64,000 nt of DNA from UBA9926 sp913064795 (GTDB taxonomy: Bacteria > Pseudomonadota > Gammaproteobacteria > Pseudomonadales > Azotimanducaceae). The stretch is taken from NCBI GenBank assembly GCA_045560765.1, contig JBJKZD010000010.1:372001-436000 (forward strand), given 5' to 3'. Below the pieces are notes generated by a model, which saw nothing but the letters and a program-made list of their open reading frames with translations, was not told the DNA's origin and did not search any database. Position numbers and translations under genes: made by a program. This document shows positions 39,799-48,112 of the stretch, piece after piece; the first letter of the stretch is position 1; every line of letters begins with the position of its first letter.

Positions 39799-40824
39799 AT
39801 GTCAGAACTAGAAACGCTGAAAGCTCAGGCGCTTGCGGCGGTTTCGGCCGCCTCACAGTTAAGCGATATTGAGACACTGCGGGTACGCTACCTCGGTAAG
39901 AAGGGGGAGATCACAGCGCTGCTCAAAGGCCTGGGGCAGGTGTCGCAAGAAGACCGCCCCAAGATGGGCGCCTTGATCAACGCGGTCAAAGCTGAGGTCG
40001 ACGACGCAATTGTTGAGCGCCGTCAAGTCCTAGAGGTTGAAGCGGAAGATCAATCCGCGGCCGCTAACGCTATTGATGTGACTTTGCCCGGACGAGGCAC
40101 TGGGCGAGGCGCGCTGCATCCGGTGACGTTGGTGCTCGACCGGATCGAAGCATTTTTTAAGAGTGTTGGTTTTGATACGGTTTATGGGCCAGAAATTGAA
40201 GACGACTATCATAATTTTGAGGCGCTCAATTTACCCGAACATCATCCTGCTCGAGCCATGCACGATACCTTTTACATCACCGACAGTGTCTTACTGAGAA
40301 CCCATACCTCTCCGGTTCAGGTTCGAACCATGGAGTCGAGAGAGCCGCCGTTTAGAATCATTTGCCCTGGCAAAACCTATCGGGTTGATCCGCCAGACCC
40401 TTCCCATTTGCCAATGTTCCATCAGGTTGAAGGACTGATGGTTGATGAAACCTGCAGTTTTGCCGACCTCAAAGGGATCATCACCGAGTTTCTTCGGGTC
40501 TTCTTTGAGCGTGATGACTTAAAAGTGCGGTTTCGGCCTAGCTATTTCCCATTCACTGAGCCTTCCGCTGAGGTCGATGTTCAGTGCGTTCATTGCTTAG
40601 GAAAAGGCCATTGCAGGGTGTGCTCGAGTACGGGATGGCTCGAAGTGATGGGTTCGGGCATGGTGCACCCGCGGGTGCTTGAAATGTCTGGAATTGATTC
40701 AGAGCGTTTCTTGGGCTTTGCTTTTGGTATGGGACCGGAGCGATTAGCCATGCTTCGCTATGGTGTGTCTGATATGCGTCATTTCGTCGATAACGACCTG
40801 CGATTTTTGGAGCAGTTTCGATGA
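39799..40824 (+). CDS. pheS: Phenylalanyl-tRNA synthetase alpha subunit
   Basis: The 341-residue catalytic subunit. N-terminal coiled-coil region (residues 1-90, ending with the conserved VDVTLPGRG-like segment IDVTLPGRGTGRGALHPVTLVLDRIEAFF), then the class II core: GPEIEDDYHNFEALNLPEHHPARAMHDTFYI, motif 2 around RIICPGKTYRVDPPDPSHLPMFHQVEGLMVDE, and motif 3 GFAFGMGPERLAMLRYGVSDMR. The Zn-like CVHCLGKGHCRVC insertion is normal. It overlaps pheT by four bases. The heterotetramer (alpha2 beta2) charges tRNA-Phe. Confidence 0.97.
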   Translation: MSELETLKAQALAAVSAASQLSDIETLRVRYLGKKGEITALLKGLGQVSQEDRPKMGALINAVKAEVDDAIVERRQVLEVEAEDQSAAANAIDVTLPGRGTGRGALHPVTLVLDRIEAFFKSVGFDTVYGPEIEDDYHNFEALNLPEHHPARAMHDTFYITDSVLLRTHTSPVQVRTMESREPPFRIICPGKTYRVDPPDPSHLPMFHQVEGLMVDETCSFADLKGIITEFLRVFFERDDLKVRFRPSYFPFTEPSAEVDVQCVHCLGKGHCRVCSSTGWLEVMGSGMVHPRVLEMSGIDSERFLGFAFGMGPERLAMLRYGVSDMRHFVDNDLRFLEQFR

Positions 40825-43211
40825 AATTTAGCGAACAATGGTTGCGGGAGTGGGTTAATCCAGCATTAACGACGGAAGAATTGGTCCACCAAATTACTAT
40901 GGCGGGTCTTGAAGTGGATGGCGTTGAGCCTGCCGCTGCTTCCCTCAGCCAAGTGGTCGTAGGTGAGATTCTTGAAACGGATGCCCATCCTAACGCGGAC
41001 AAGCTGAAAGTGTGCCGGGTTGATAGCGGCACTGAGACGCATCAAGTGGTCTGCGGTGCGCCCAATGCACGGCCTGGCCTTAAAGTTCCCTTCGCTATGG
41101 TGGGTGCAAAACTAGACGATTTCAAAATTAAAAAAGCCAAACTGAGGGGCGTGGAGTCGTTTGGCATGTTGTGCAGTGAGCGTGAGCTGGGTCTCAGCGA
41201 TCAGCATGAAGGTTTAATGGAACTTGCAGAGACAGCACCCGTCGGCACCGACATTAATACCTATCTTGGGCTGGATGACTCGATCGTTGAGGTCGATCTC
41301 ACGCCCAACAGAAGCGACTGCTTAGGGATTATAGGGTTGGCCCGGGAAACGGGTCTGATGAATAACCTTGATGTGTGTATGCCGGTAATCGCACCCATTG
41401 AACCCGTTATTGACGATACGATCTCGGTTGAACTCTCGGCAGGGACGGCGTGCCCCAGGTTTGTGGGGAGAGTGATCAAAAATGTCGATCTCTCGGCGCC
41501 GTCGCCCCTGTGGCTGGTCGAAAAGTTGAGACGCTCGGGGATTCGCTCGATCGATCCGGTCGTCGATGTGACCAATTATGTCATGCTTGAACTCAATCAA
41601 CCCATGCATGCCTACGATCTCAACGCGCTCAAAGGCACCATCAGGGTTCGGGGTTCACGGGGTGGGGAATCCCTGGGCTTACTCAACGGCCAGACCGTCG
41701 AACTTTTAGGTGAGACGCTGTTGATCACTGATGACTCTGGTCCAATTGGTATGGCTGGGGTGATGGGTGGCTCAGGTACTGCGGTTAAGCCTGAAACCCG
41801 TAACATTTTTCTGGAAGCTGCTTTTTTTGCGCCAGTGGCGATAGCCGGCCGCGCCAGGGCCTACGCCATGCACACCGATGCTGGGCATCGCTTCGAGCGC
41901 GGTGTTGATTTTATGGGGCAGTCCCGCGCGATGGAACGCGCAACGGCGCTGCTACTTTCAATCAGTGGCGGTGAGCCAGGGCCTTTAGTCGATACGGTTA
42001 AAGAAGACGATCTACCGGTCTTGCCTAAAGTAACACTCCGAGCGGCTCGCATCGAACGGGTTTTGGGAATGGCGATCTCCGAGGCGGACGTTGAAAATAT
42101 CCTAAAGCGCTTAGACTTTGAGTTTGCGGTTGATCCGGCAGAGAGTGAGAAGGTTTGGCAAGTTTCTTCACCGTCACACCGATTTGATATCAATATCGAG
42201 GCGGATCTGATTGAGGAGATCAGCCGCATTATCGGCTACGACAACCTGCCGGTGACACGGCCTACGGCCGAGCTGATGATGCTCGAATCCACTGAGCAGG
42301 CGGTGTCTGTCAAATCGTTGAAAGCGCAGTTGGCCAGTCGAGGCTACAGCGAGGCGATTACCTATAGTTTCGTCGACGACCAAAAGCAGCGTTTGCTCAC
42401 ACCACAGGTAGCCCCGGTCGCGCTGAAGAACCCGTTATCGAGTGAGATGAACGTCATGCGAACAACCCTTTGCGGCGGTTTGCTCAATGCCCTGGTGCAC
42501 AATCAGAATCGGCAGCAACAGGACGTTCGCTTGTTTGAAACCGGACTTGTTTTCGAGCAGAACAGTTCAGGTTCTTTGAACTTCGATAACATCGAGCAGA
42601 AAAACCGCTTAGCCCTGGTCTTGAGCGGTCGCAGACTGCCGGAAGGTTGGGCCAACGCACAGGCGAGTGCTGACTTTTTTGATCTTAAAGGTGATCTAGA
42701 GTTTTTGCTGGGCGCCCAAGGTTTGAGCTTCGAAGCCTGCGATCTGCCAGGTATGCAGGTCGGTCAGTGCGCCACTGTTTTAATGGGCGTAGAAGTTTTG
42801 GGGTATCTAGGCTTAGTGAACCGTGGGGTCGCCCAGGCGTTTGATCTGAGAAATCCTGTACTCATTGCAGAAATTGACCTGGCGATGGCAATGCGAAGAT
42901 CTGTGCCCAGAGTTGTTGAAGTCTCGAAATTTCCTGAAGTGCGTCGTGATCTAGCGATGCTCGTTGACCGAGCTGTTTCTGCTTCAGAGATCCAGAACGT
43001 GATCTATGCACATGCGGGTTCGGCATTGCTCCATTTAAAGTTATTTGATGTTTATACGGGTAAAGGCGTTGAAACTATTCAGAAAAGTATCGGGATAGGC
43101 TTGACGTTCCAACATCCTTCCCGCACTCTAACAGATGATGAGATCAGCACAGCGATGGCAGAAGTCGTGGCTGCCTTAGAAACTAAGCTCAAGGCTCAGT
43201 TAAGGAATTAA
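40821..43211 (+). CDS. pheT: Phenylalanyl-tRNA synthetase beta subunit
   Basis: A 796-residue subunit carrying the tRNA-binding and editing domains. Domains: N-terminal EMAP-like OB fold (residues 38-150, with VGEILETDAHPNADKLKVCRVDSG), B1-B5 region with the B3/B4 editing site (SRGGESLGLLNGQTVELL... and GVMGGSGTAVKPET), a DNA/tRNA-binding B5 domain (KVTLRAARIERVLGMAISEADVENILKRLDF), B6-B7 (class II-like catalytic pseudo-domain with LIEEISRIIGYDNLP), and the C-terminal anticodon-binding domain B8 (VSKFPEVRRDLAMLVDRAVSASEIQNVIYAHAGSALLHLKLFDVYTGKGV). No odd features. Confidence 0.97.
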   Translation: MKFSEQWLREWVNPALTTEELVHQITMAGLEVDGVEPAAASLSQVVVGEILETDAHPNADKLKVCRVDSGTETHQVVCGAPNARPGLKVPFAMVGAKLDDFKIKKAKLRGVESFGMLCSERELGLSDQHEGLMELAETAPVGTDINTYLGLDDSIVEVDLTPNRSDCLGIIGLARETGLMNNLDVCMPVIAPIEPVIDDTISVELSAGTACPRFVGRVIKNVDLSAPSPLWLVEKLRRSGIRSIDPVVDVTNYVMLELNQPMHAYDLNALKGTIRVRGSRGGESLGLLNGQTVELLGETLLITDDSGPIGMAGVMGGSGTAVKPETRNIFLEAAFFAPVAIAGRARAYAMHTDAGHRFERGVDFMGQSRAMERATALLLSISGGEPGPLVDTVKEDDLPVLPKVTLRAARIERVLGMAISEADVENILKRLDFEFAVDPAESEKVWQVSSPSHRFDINIEADLIEEISRIIGYDNLPVTRPTAELMMLESTEQAVSVKSLKAQLASRGYSEAITYSFVDDQKQRLLTPQVAPVALKNPLSSEMNVMRTTLCGGLLNALVHNQNRQQQDVRLFETGLVFEQNSSGSLNFDNIEQKNRLALVLSGRRLPEGWANAQASADFFDLKGDLEFLLGAQGLSFEACDLPGMQVGQCATVLMGVEVLGYLGLVNRGVAQAFDLRNPVLIAEIDLAMAMRRSVPRVVEVSKFPEVRRDLAMLVDRAVSASEIQNVIYAHAGSALLHLKLFDVYTGKGVETIQKSIGIGLTFQHPSRTLTDDEISTAMAEVVAALETKLKAQLRN

Positions 43212-43213
43212 GC

Positions 43214-43522
43214 ATGGGTGCGTTGACAAAAGCAGAGATGGCCGACCAATTGTTCGAAGAGTTGGGGCTGAACAAACGCGAAGCAAAAGAAATTGTCGAA
43301 GCTTTTTTTGAAGAGATCCGGCTTTCCTTAGAATCCAACGAGCAGGTTAAAATTTCAGGTTTTGGAAACTTTGATCTGCGCGACAAACGCTCAAGGCCGG
43401 GACGAAACCCAAAGACGGGCCAAGACATTCCAATCTCAGCACGCAGAGTCGTGACCTTTAAACCTGGCCAAAAGCTTAAGGCCCGAGTAGAAACCTATGC
43501 AGGACCAGACGGCGACCTCTGA
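43214..43522 (+). CDS. ihfA: Integration host factor subunit alpha
   Basis: A 102-residue HU-family protein: MGALTKAEMADQLFEELGLNKREAKEIVEAFFEEIRLSLESNEQVKISGFGNFDLRDKRSRPGRNPKTGQDIPISARRVVTFKPGQKLKARV. The RNPKTG beta-arm tip with intercalating proline is present. It begins two bases after pheT, the conserved location, and its 3' end overlaps the next gene by 26 bases. With IhfB it forms the IHF heterodimer. Confidence 0.97.
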   Translation: MGALTKAEMADQLFEELGLNKREAKEIVEAFFEEIRLSLESNEQVKISGFGNFDLRDKRSRPGRNPKTGQDIPISARRVVTFKPGQKLKARVETYAGPDGDL

Positions 43523-43853
43523 TCTACCGGTCATTCCAGGTAAACGCTATTTCACCATTGGTGAAGTGAGCCTTCTGTGCGCAGTCAAACCACATGTGCT
43601 GCGGTACTGGGAGCAGGAATTCCCGCAATTGTCACCGGTCAAACGACGCGGCAATCGGCGTTATTACCAACGGCAAGACGTGTTAATGATTCGTCAGATT
43701 CGTGCTCTGCTTTACGATCAAGGATTTACCATTACTGGTGCCCGGCAAAGACTTTCCGGCGAAGAGCAGAAAGAAGATAAGACCCAATCAAAGCAGTTGG
43801 TGAAGCAAATGATTGCCGAGCTGGAAGATCTTCTGAAGGTGATCAAGCACTAA
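43497..43853 (+). CDS. MerR-family transcriptional regulator
   Basis: A 118-residue regulator beginning inside ihfA. The winged helix-turn-helix is clear: YFTIGEVSLLCAVKPHVLRYWEQEFPQLSPVKRRGNRRYYQRQDVLMIRQIRALLYDQGFTITGARQRL (residues 18-87). A coiled-coil tail follows, KQLVKQMIAELEDLLKVIK. No metal-binding cysteine cluster is seen, so it is not a typical CueR/MerR sensor. Orthologues lie after ihfA and before tRNA-Pro in Pseudomonas-like genomes; the target is not established. Confidence 0.92.
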   Translation: MQDQTATSDLPVIPGKRYFTIGEVSLLCAVKPHVLRYWEQEFPQLSPVKRRGNRRYYQRQDVLMIRQIRALLYDQGFTITGARQRLSGEEQKEDKTQSKQLVKQMIAELEDLLKVIKH

Positions 43854-43920
43854 CGATTGGCGTCTCGTCGACCCAAATTTATTCCATCAGATGTTTAGGT
43901 TAGATTCGCACCAACGATGC

Positions 43921-43929
43921 TGGTAGAAT
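43921..43929 (+). promoter_or_regulatory. tRNA-Pro promoter (extended -10)
   Basis: TGG TAGAAT at 43921-43929, ten bases before the tRNA start. No strong -35 is seen at the correct spacing. Confidence 0.5.
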
Positions 43930-43939
43930 CTCGTTCGTT

Positions 43940-44016
43940 CGGGGCGTAGCGCAGTCTGGTAGCGCACCACACTGGGGGTGTGGTGGTCGTAGGTTCAAAT
44001 CCTGCCGTCCCGACCA
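43940..44016 (+). tRNA. tRNA-Pro (GGG anticodon)
   Basis: 77 nucleotides with CCA. Acceptor stem CGGGGCG/CGTCCCG (one G-U pair), D-arm TAGCGCAGTCTGGTAGCGCA, anticodon stem CCACA/TGTGG with loop CTGGGGG, anticodon GGG, T-arm around GGTTCAAATCC. Its place after ihfA and merR matches Pseudomonas-like genomes. Confidence 0.94.
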
Positions 44017-44550
44017 ATTCGATGTTCTAAGTTGCCCGCCTTGGTTAGATATAAAGATTAAACTTTTTCAAAAACTTAAGTCCCAATAGAATTCAATATT
44101 TCTGACCCCTATACCCATGTTGTTGTTTTCGATAAGCGGCCGGGATTTCCGCCAGGATTTGCAGACCGTTGTATCAGGGGAGGAATTAGCGGCCCCAGAT
44201 CTCCGACTTCTAGCTCGAATAAGGCTGCTGCGATTCGCTATGAGATTCTGGTCTGTGTCTGGTATCGACTGCTGAGGTCATCGGCTCTTCTCGATCCTAT
44301 TTGATTGTACTTCCACGCGAACCCTGGTCAGCTGCTTGCGGGAGAGCTGCACCCTATTTTAAGAAGCGGTTCTATGAAGAAGAATCTATTTTGAAGAAGA
44401 ACTCCTGGAATGGAGTGCTGATTGAAACCGGAGCGTAGTTGATAGAGTGTTCACCCAGCAGGGTTTGAGAGTCAGTGCGGGCGGTGCATAGCGATTAAAG
44501 CACGATAATTAGGAGTCGCGGAAATCATTGAGTAAAGGAGTCCGAGTCAC
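44017..44550. other. Intergenic region after tRNA-Pro, unassigned
   Basis: 534 bases between tRNA-Pro and cysZ. No complete gene or integrase is seen. Around 44361-44410 there are repeated AAGAAG-type motifs (approximate copies of GAAGAAGAATC). No second copy of the tRNA 3' end is visible, so there is no evidence of an integrated element. Confidence 0.45.
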
Positions 44551-45318
44551 ATGAAGTTAGGAGTAGGTACCGATGAGCCCGCTATGCCACCGATCTTGAT
44601 CTTTAAGGGCATCAGGCTGCTTTGGCATCCTGAGCTGCGCTGGTTGGTCTTAATGCCTTTGCTCATTAATGCAGGGTTGTTTTTTAGTGTGACGCTGACT
44701 GCCGTCAATCTGCTCGATGCTTGGCTCAATCAAATGATGGCATCTTTGCCTACCTGGCTCGATTGGTTGGCTGTTTTGGTTTGGATCTTGTTTGCGGCGT
44801 TAGCGACGGTCCTGTATGCCTTTGGCTTTACCCTCTTGGCGCACCTCATCGGCTCGCCGTTTTACGGATTGATCGCAGAGCGCATTTTGAATCTGCCCAC
44901 AGAGATGCAAGGGGCGCCTGATAGGGCCGCGAGTCGAGGCTCCGCCGCCAGCACTGCTTGGCAGAGTTTTTTGCGGCAGTTACACTTTTTACAGTATTTG
45001 TTGCCGCGGTCATTAGGCATGGCGCTGCTAGCTTTTATTCTGGGTTTTGTGCCGCTACTCAATTTTGCGGTACCTGTCATGGTCGCGGCTTGGGCAGCTT
45101 GGGCACTGGCCTTGCAATATCTGGATTATCCCGCAGATGCAGACGGCCGGTCGTTTGACTTGCTCAGGCAACGCGCGGATCAGCGGCGGGGTCAAGCGAT
45201 CAGTTTTGGTCTCTGCGCGCTGTTGGTGTCAGCGATCCCTTTCTTTAATTTGATAACTGTCCCGGCAACAGTCATTGCAGGTGCCTTGCTCTGGCGGCAG
45301 GAATTTCAGTCGCGGTGA
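44551..45318 (+). CDS. cysZ: CysZ-like inner-membrane sulfate transporter (EI24 family)
   Basis: A 255-residue membrane protein of the CysZ/EI24 family. It has GIRLLWHPELRWLVLMPLLINAGLFFSVTLTAV, then a long hydrophobic helix (WLDWLAVLVWILFAALATVLYAFGFTLLAHLIGSPFYGLIAERI). The C-terminal half carries RSLGMALLAFILGFVPLLNFAVPVMVAAWAAWALALQYLDYPADADGRSF and the conserved Arg/Asp segment RQRADQRRGQAISFGLCALLV. CysZ imports sulfate for cysteine synthesis. The conserved positions match the family; no cys genes are adjacent. Confidence 0.9.
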   Translation: MKLGVGTDEPAMPPILIFKGIRLLWHPELRWLVLMPLLINAGLFFSVTLTAVNLLDAWLNQMMASLPTWLDWLAVLVWILFAALATVLYAFGFTLLAHLIGSPFYGLIAERILNLPTEMQGAPDRAASRGSAASTAWQSFLRQLHFLQYLLPRSLGMALLAFILGFVPLLNFAVPVMVAAWAAWALALQYLDYPADADGRSFDLLRQRADQRRGQAISFGLCALLVSAIPFFNLITVPATVIAGALLWRQEFQSR

Positions 45319-45448
45319 CCTTGATCGATATTTTTCAAACGAGTCATTCTGAAACTTAGACCTAGGGTCTAGATTCGAACAGGGCCCAATGTTAGCTTAG
45401 TCCGCTCGGCCCGCAAGGCCATTATCCCAATCGTTGAACGAGGCTACC

Positions 45449-46651
45449 ATGGCACCATCTCCACAAGATCTAATCGACCTGACTGCGCGACTTCAGACCT
45501 TTATGGATCAACACATCTATCCCAATGAGGCGCGGTATCACGAGGAGCTCAATGCTCTTGATGATCGATTCTCAACGGTGCCCGTGATGGAGGAGCTTAA
45601 AGCTCTGGCTAAAGGGGCGGGGCTTTGGAACCTTTGGATGCCAGCGGATCATGGGGGATTGACGAACGAGCAATATTCTCCCCTCGCCGAAATCATGGGC
45701 AGAGTTTTGTGGTCGCCGGAGGTCTTTAACTGCAATGCGCCGGACACCGGTAATATGGAGGTCTTTCTCAAATATGGCACCGAAGCTCAGAAAGCGCAGT
45801 GGCTAACGCCGCTTCTCGAGGGTGAGATTCGGTCTTCTTATGCCATGACTGAACCCGATGTCGCTTCGAGCGATGCCACGAATGTACGCACGCGCATTGA
45901 GCGAGACGGCGAGGAATACGTGATCAATGGACGGAAGTGGTTCATTACCAATGCGCCTTATGAACGTACCAAAATTCTGATTGTGATGGGCAAGTCAGAC
46001 CCAGATAACCCCAACCGGCACCTTCAGCAGAGCCAAATTTTAGTACCCAAAGATACCCCTGGACTGACCATCATTAGGCCACTAACGACTCTGGGCTACG
46101 ACGATGCACCCTTGGGGCATGCCGAGTTGATTTTCGAAAATGTGCGGGTACCGGTTGATAACATGCTCCTGGGTGAGGGTAGGGGGTTTGAGATTTCTCA
46201 AGGGCGACTGGGACCCGGACGGATTCACCATTGCATGCGGCTCATCGGATGCGCTCAGCGTGCCCTTGAATTGGCCTGCAAACGCGTCACCGAGCGGGAG
46301 ACCTTTGGCCGTAAGCTCGCTGACCATCAGTCCATTCTCGAGGACCTGGCGAAGTCTTTCAGTGAAATTGAGCAAGCGCGTTTGCTGACGTTGAAAACAG
46401 CTCGCCGGATCGATGAACTCGGCGCTAAAGATGCCAGAGATTATATTGCGGCTGCAAAAATTACGGTGCCTTTGATGGCACAGACGGTGATTGACCGCTG
46501 CATGCAAATGCATGGCGCGGGTGGATTAACGGCGGACTATCCAATGGCTGAGGCCTTCAATTATGCGCGCTGGTGCCGTCAAGCCGATGGCCCTGATCAA
46601 GTCCATATGATGGCTCTGGGAAAGCAAGTGATTAAGCGCTTCGGTGGCTGA
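45449..46651 (+). CDS. Acyl-CoA dehydrogenase family protein
   Basis: A 400-residue flavoprotein of the acyl-CoA dehydrogenase superfamily. I choose ATG 45449, which has CGAGG seven bases upstream. Layout: N-terminal helical domain (residues 1-125), FAD-binding beta domain with TEPDVASSDATNVRTRIERDGEEYVINGRKWFITNAP, and C-terminal helices with ERETFGRKLADHQSILEDLAKSFSEIEQARLLTLKTA and MQMHGAGGLTADYPMAEAFNYAR. The sequence is close to the ACAD11-like group that acts on branched, long or hydroxylated acyl-CoA. It precedes an alpha/beta hydrolase gene, but no thiolase or hydratase is near. Confidence 0.9.
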   Translation: MAPSPQDLIDLTARLQTFMDQHIYPNEARYHEELNALDDRFSTVPVMEELKALAKGAGLWNLWMPADHGGLTNEQYSPLAEIMGRVLWSPEVFNCNAPDTGNMEVFLKYGTEAQKAQWLTPLLEGEIRSSYAMTEPDVASSDATNVRTRIERDGEEYVINGRKWFITNAPYERTKILIVMGKSDPDNPNRHLQQSQILVPKDTPGLTIIRPLTTLGYDDAPLGHAELIFENVRVPVDNMLLGEGRGFEISQGRLGPGRIHHCMRLIGCAQRALELACKRVTERETFGRKLADHQSILEDLAKSFSEIEQARLLTLKTARRIDELGAKDARDYIAAAKITVPLMAQTVIDRCMQMHGAGGLTADYPMAEAFNYARWCRQADGPDQVHMMALGKQVIKRFGG

Positions 46652-46682
46652 TGAATTCGGCTCTAGGCGGTTCGGTTAGGCA

Positions 46683-47696
46683 ATGGGCTTCGATTCAAAG
46701 GGCAGGCGAATGAGACCAAAATTCAAGCAGATTTTCGGGGCAGTTTTCATCCTTCTCATTGCCTCGCTGTTGATGACAGCCTATCAGGGTGATCTCCCCG
46801 CCGACGTGGTGGATGCGAAATATGTGAGCCCAGCCTCACAATTTTTGACCCTTGATGATGGTGCTCGGATCCACTTCCGCGATGAGGGTCGCCGTGATGG
46901 GACGCCCTTGGTGCTGATCCATGGCAGCATGGCGTCGTTGCATACGTTTGAGCCTTGGGCTGGGATTTTAGGCGATGAATATCGTGTGGTGACCCTTGAT
47001 CTACCGGCCCATGGCCTGACTGGCGCTGTTCCTAATGGGGATTATTCGAGCGATGCGCAGCTCAAGGTGGTCAAGGCTGTGATCGATCACTTGGCCCTTG
47101 AACAGGTTGTTATGGGTGGCAATTCGATGGGCGGGGGCGTCTCTTGGCGGTTCGCGCTGGCCTATCCAAACCGTGTTTTAGGGCTTGTTCTGCTGAATAC
47201 GTCCGGACCTTCGGCCTGGTATGAAAGTGAGAGTTCTAAGGAGCCCAAAAACGCATCCCCGCTGATTTTCAGATTGCTCGGTCAATCTTGGTTCAGAGCG
47301 ATTGCGGGTCGCATTGATCCGTATTATTTGGCCGTTCAGGGTGCCGAATCGTCTTATAACGGCTCCTCCGTTGTAGACGATGCCTTGATCATGCGTTACT
47401 ACGAATTGGCGCTGCGCGCAGGAACCCGGGAAGCAATACTGGGCCGATTTTCTCAGCCTTTTAATCAAACCCGGGCCCAGGTTGACCTAGCCTCATTGAC
47501 GCAGCCGACGTTAATTTTGTGGGGCCGTGAGGATTCGGTGATTCCCGTGTCCGCAGGAGAACGATTCCACGAGGCGCTCCCCAATAGTCAACTCATCATT
47601 TATGAAGATGTGGGTCACGTACCGATGGAAGAACTACCCCAGCAGTCGGCGTCCGATGTCCGAACTTTTATTGAGTCTCTCGTCACCGCAATTTGA
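46683..47696 (+). CDS. Alpha/beta-hydrolase, membrane-anchored or exported
   Basis: A 337-residue serine hydrolase with an N-terminal hydrophobic segment (FKQIFGAVFILLIASLLMTAY) likely to anchor it in the membrane or act as an uncleaved signal. Oxyanion motif HGSMASLHTFEPW, nucleophile elbow GNSMGGGVSW, catalytic acid in LWGREDSVIPVSAGE and histidine in EDVGHVPMEELP. The start could also be ATG 46710, with the same anchor. Resembles the MhpC/epoxide-hydrolase-like group; substrate unknown. Lies 31 bases after the acyl-CoA dehydrogenase gene, so may be co-transcribed. Confidence 0.87.
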   Translation: MGFDSKGRRMRPKFKQIFGAVFILLIASLLMTAYQGDLPADVVDAKYVSPASQFLTLDDGARIHFRDEGRRDGTPLVLIHGSMASLHTFEPWAGILGDEYRVVTLDLPAHGLTGAVPNGDYSSDAQLKVVKAVIDHLALEQVVMGGNSMGGGVSWRFALAYPNRVLGLVLLNTSGPSAWYESESSKEPKNASPLIFRLLGQSWFRAIAGRIDPYYLAVQGAESSYNGSSVVDDALIMRYYELALRAGTREAILGRFSQPFNQTRAQVDLASLTQPTLILWGREDSVIPVSAGERFHEALPNSQLIIYEDVGHVPMEELPQQSASDVRTFIESLVTAI

Positions 47697-48112
47697 AATG
47701 CGCGACGAATCTGCTGCCATGTTGGCTAAGACGTCTTACACAAACTGCAATCCCACCATCAAGAAATAAAGGTGTCTAAGGCTGCGCCTTGTTGAACGGT
47801 CAGACCCTCGACGCGTTGAGCGATCGGAATTGATCAAGCAGTTGACCCAACCCGATTAGGTCGCCAGACCGGGTCACAATTTCGGTCTCATCGCGGCAGG
47901 ATGCCCCTTGGTCGCATTGCAGTGTCTGTGCTCGGAGGCCTTTGCGAAAATCTCTCGGGGGCTGCTGGCCGTTTTAACAACCAGTCAGTGGCAGGGTCAT
48001 TCCGAGGGGTTATTGACGGTCATGCGCTTTGGCGTCGGTTGGTAAGGTTGATGCCTTTGGCTTGAGGGTTAACCGAGGCGCGGAATAGCTGTTCTAATGT
48101 CAGAGGATATCA
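47697..48112. other. Intergenic region before GH16 gene, possible gene relic
   Basis: 416 bases. A frame open from about 47925 to 48046 (containing AKISRGLLAVL and SQWQGHSEGLLTV) reads like a short relic of a gene but has no start with a ribosome site and no recognisable family. No terminator or repeat is obvious. Confidence 0.3.

Noticed and set aside
44325..44420. Riboswitch-like segment upstream of cysZ (GGGAGAGCTGCACC)
   Set aside because: Only one short match; the conserved second half of a glycine-type aptamer is missing and the gene order gives no support.
44017..44550. Integrated element at tRNA-Pro
   Set aside because: No integrase gene and no repeated tRNA 3' end were seen nearby.
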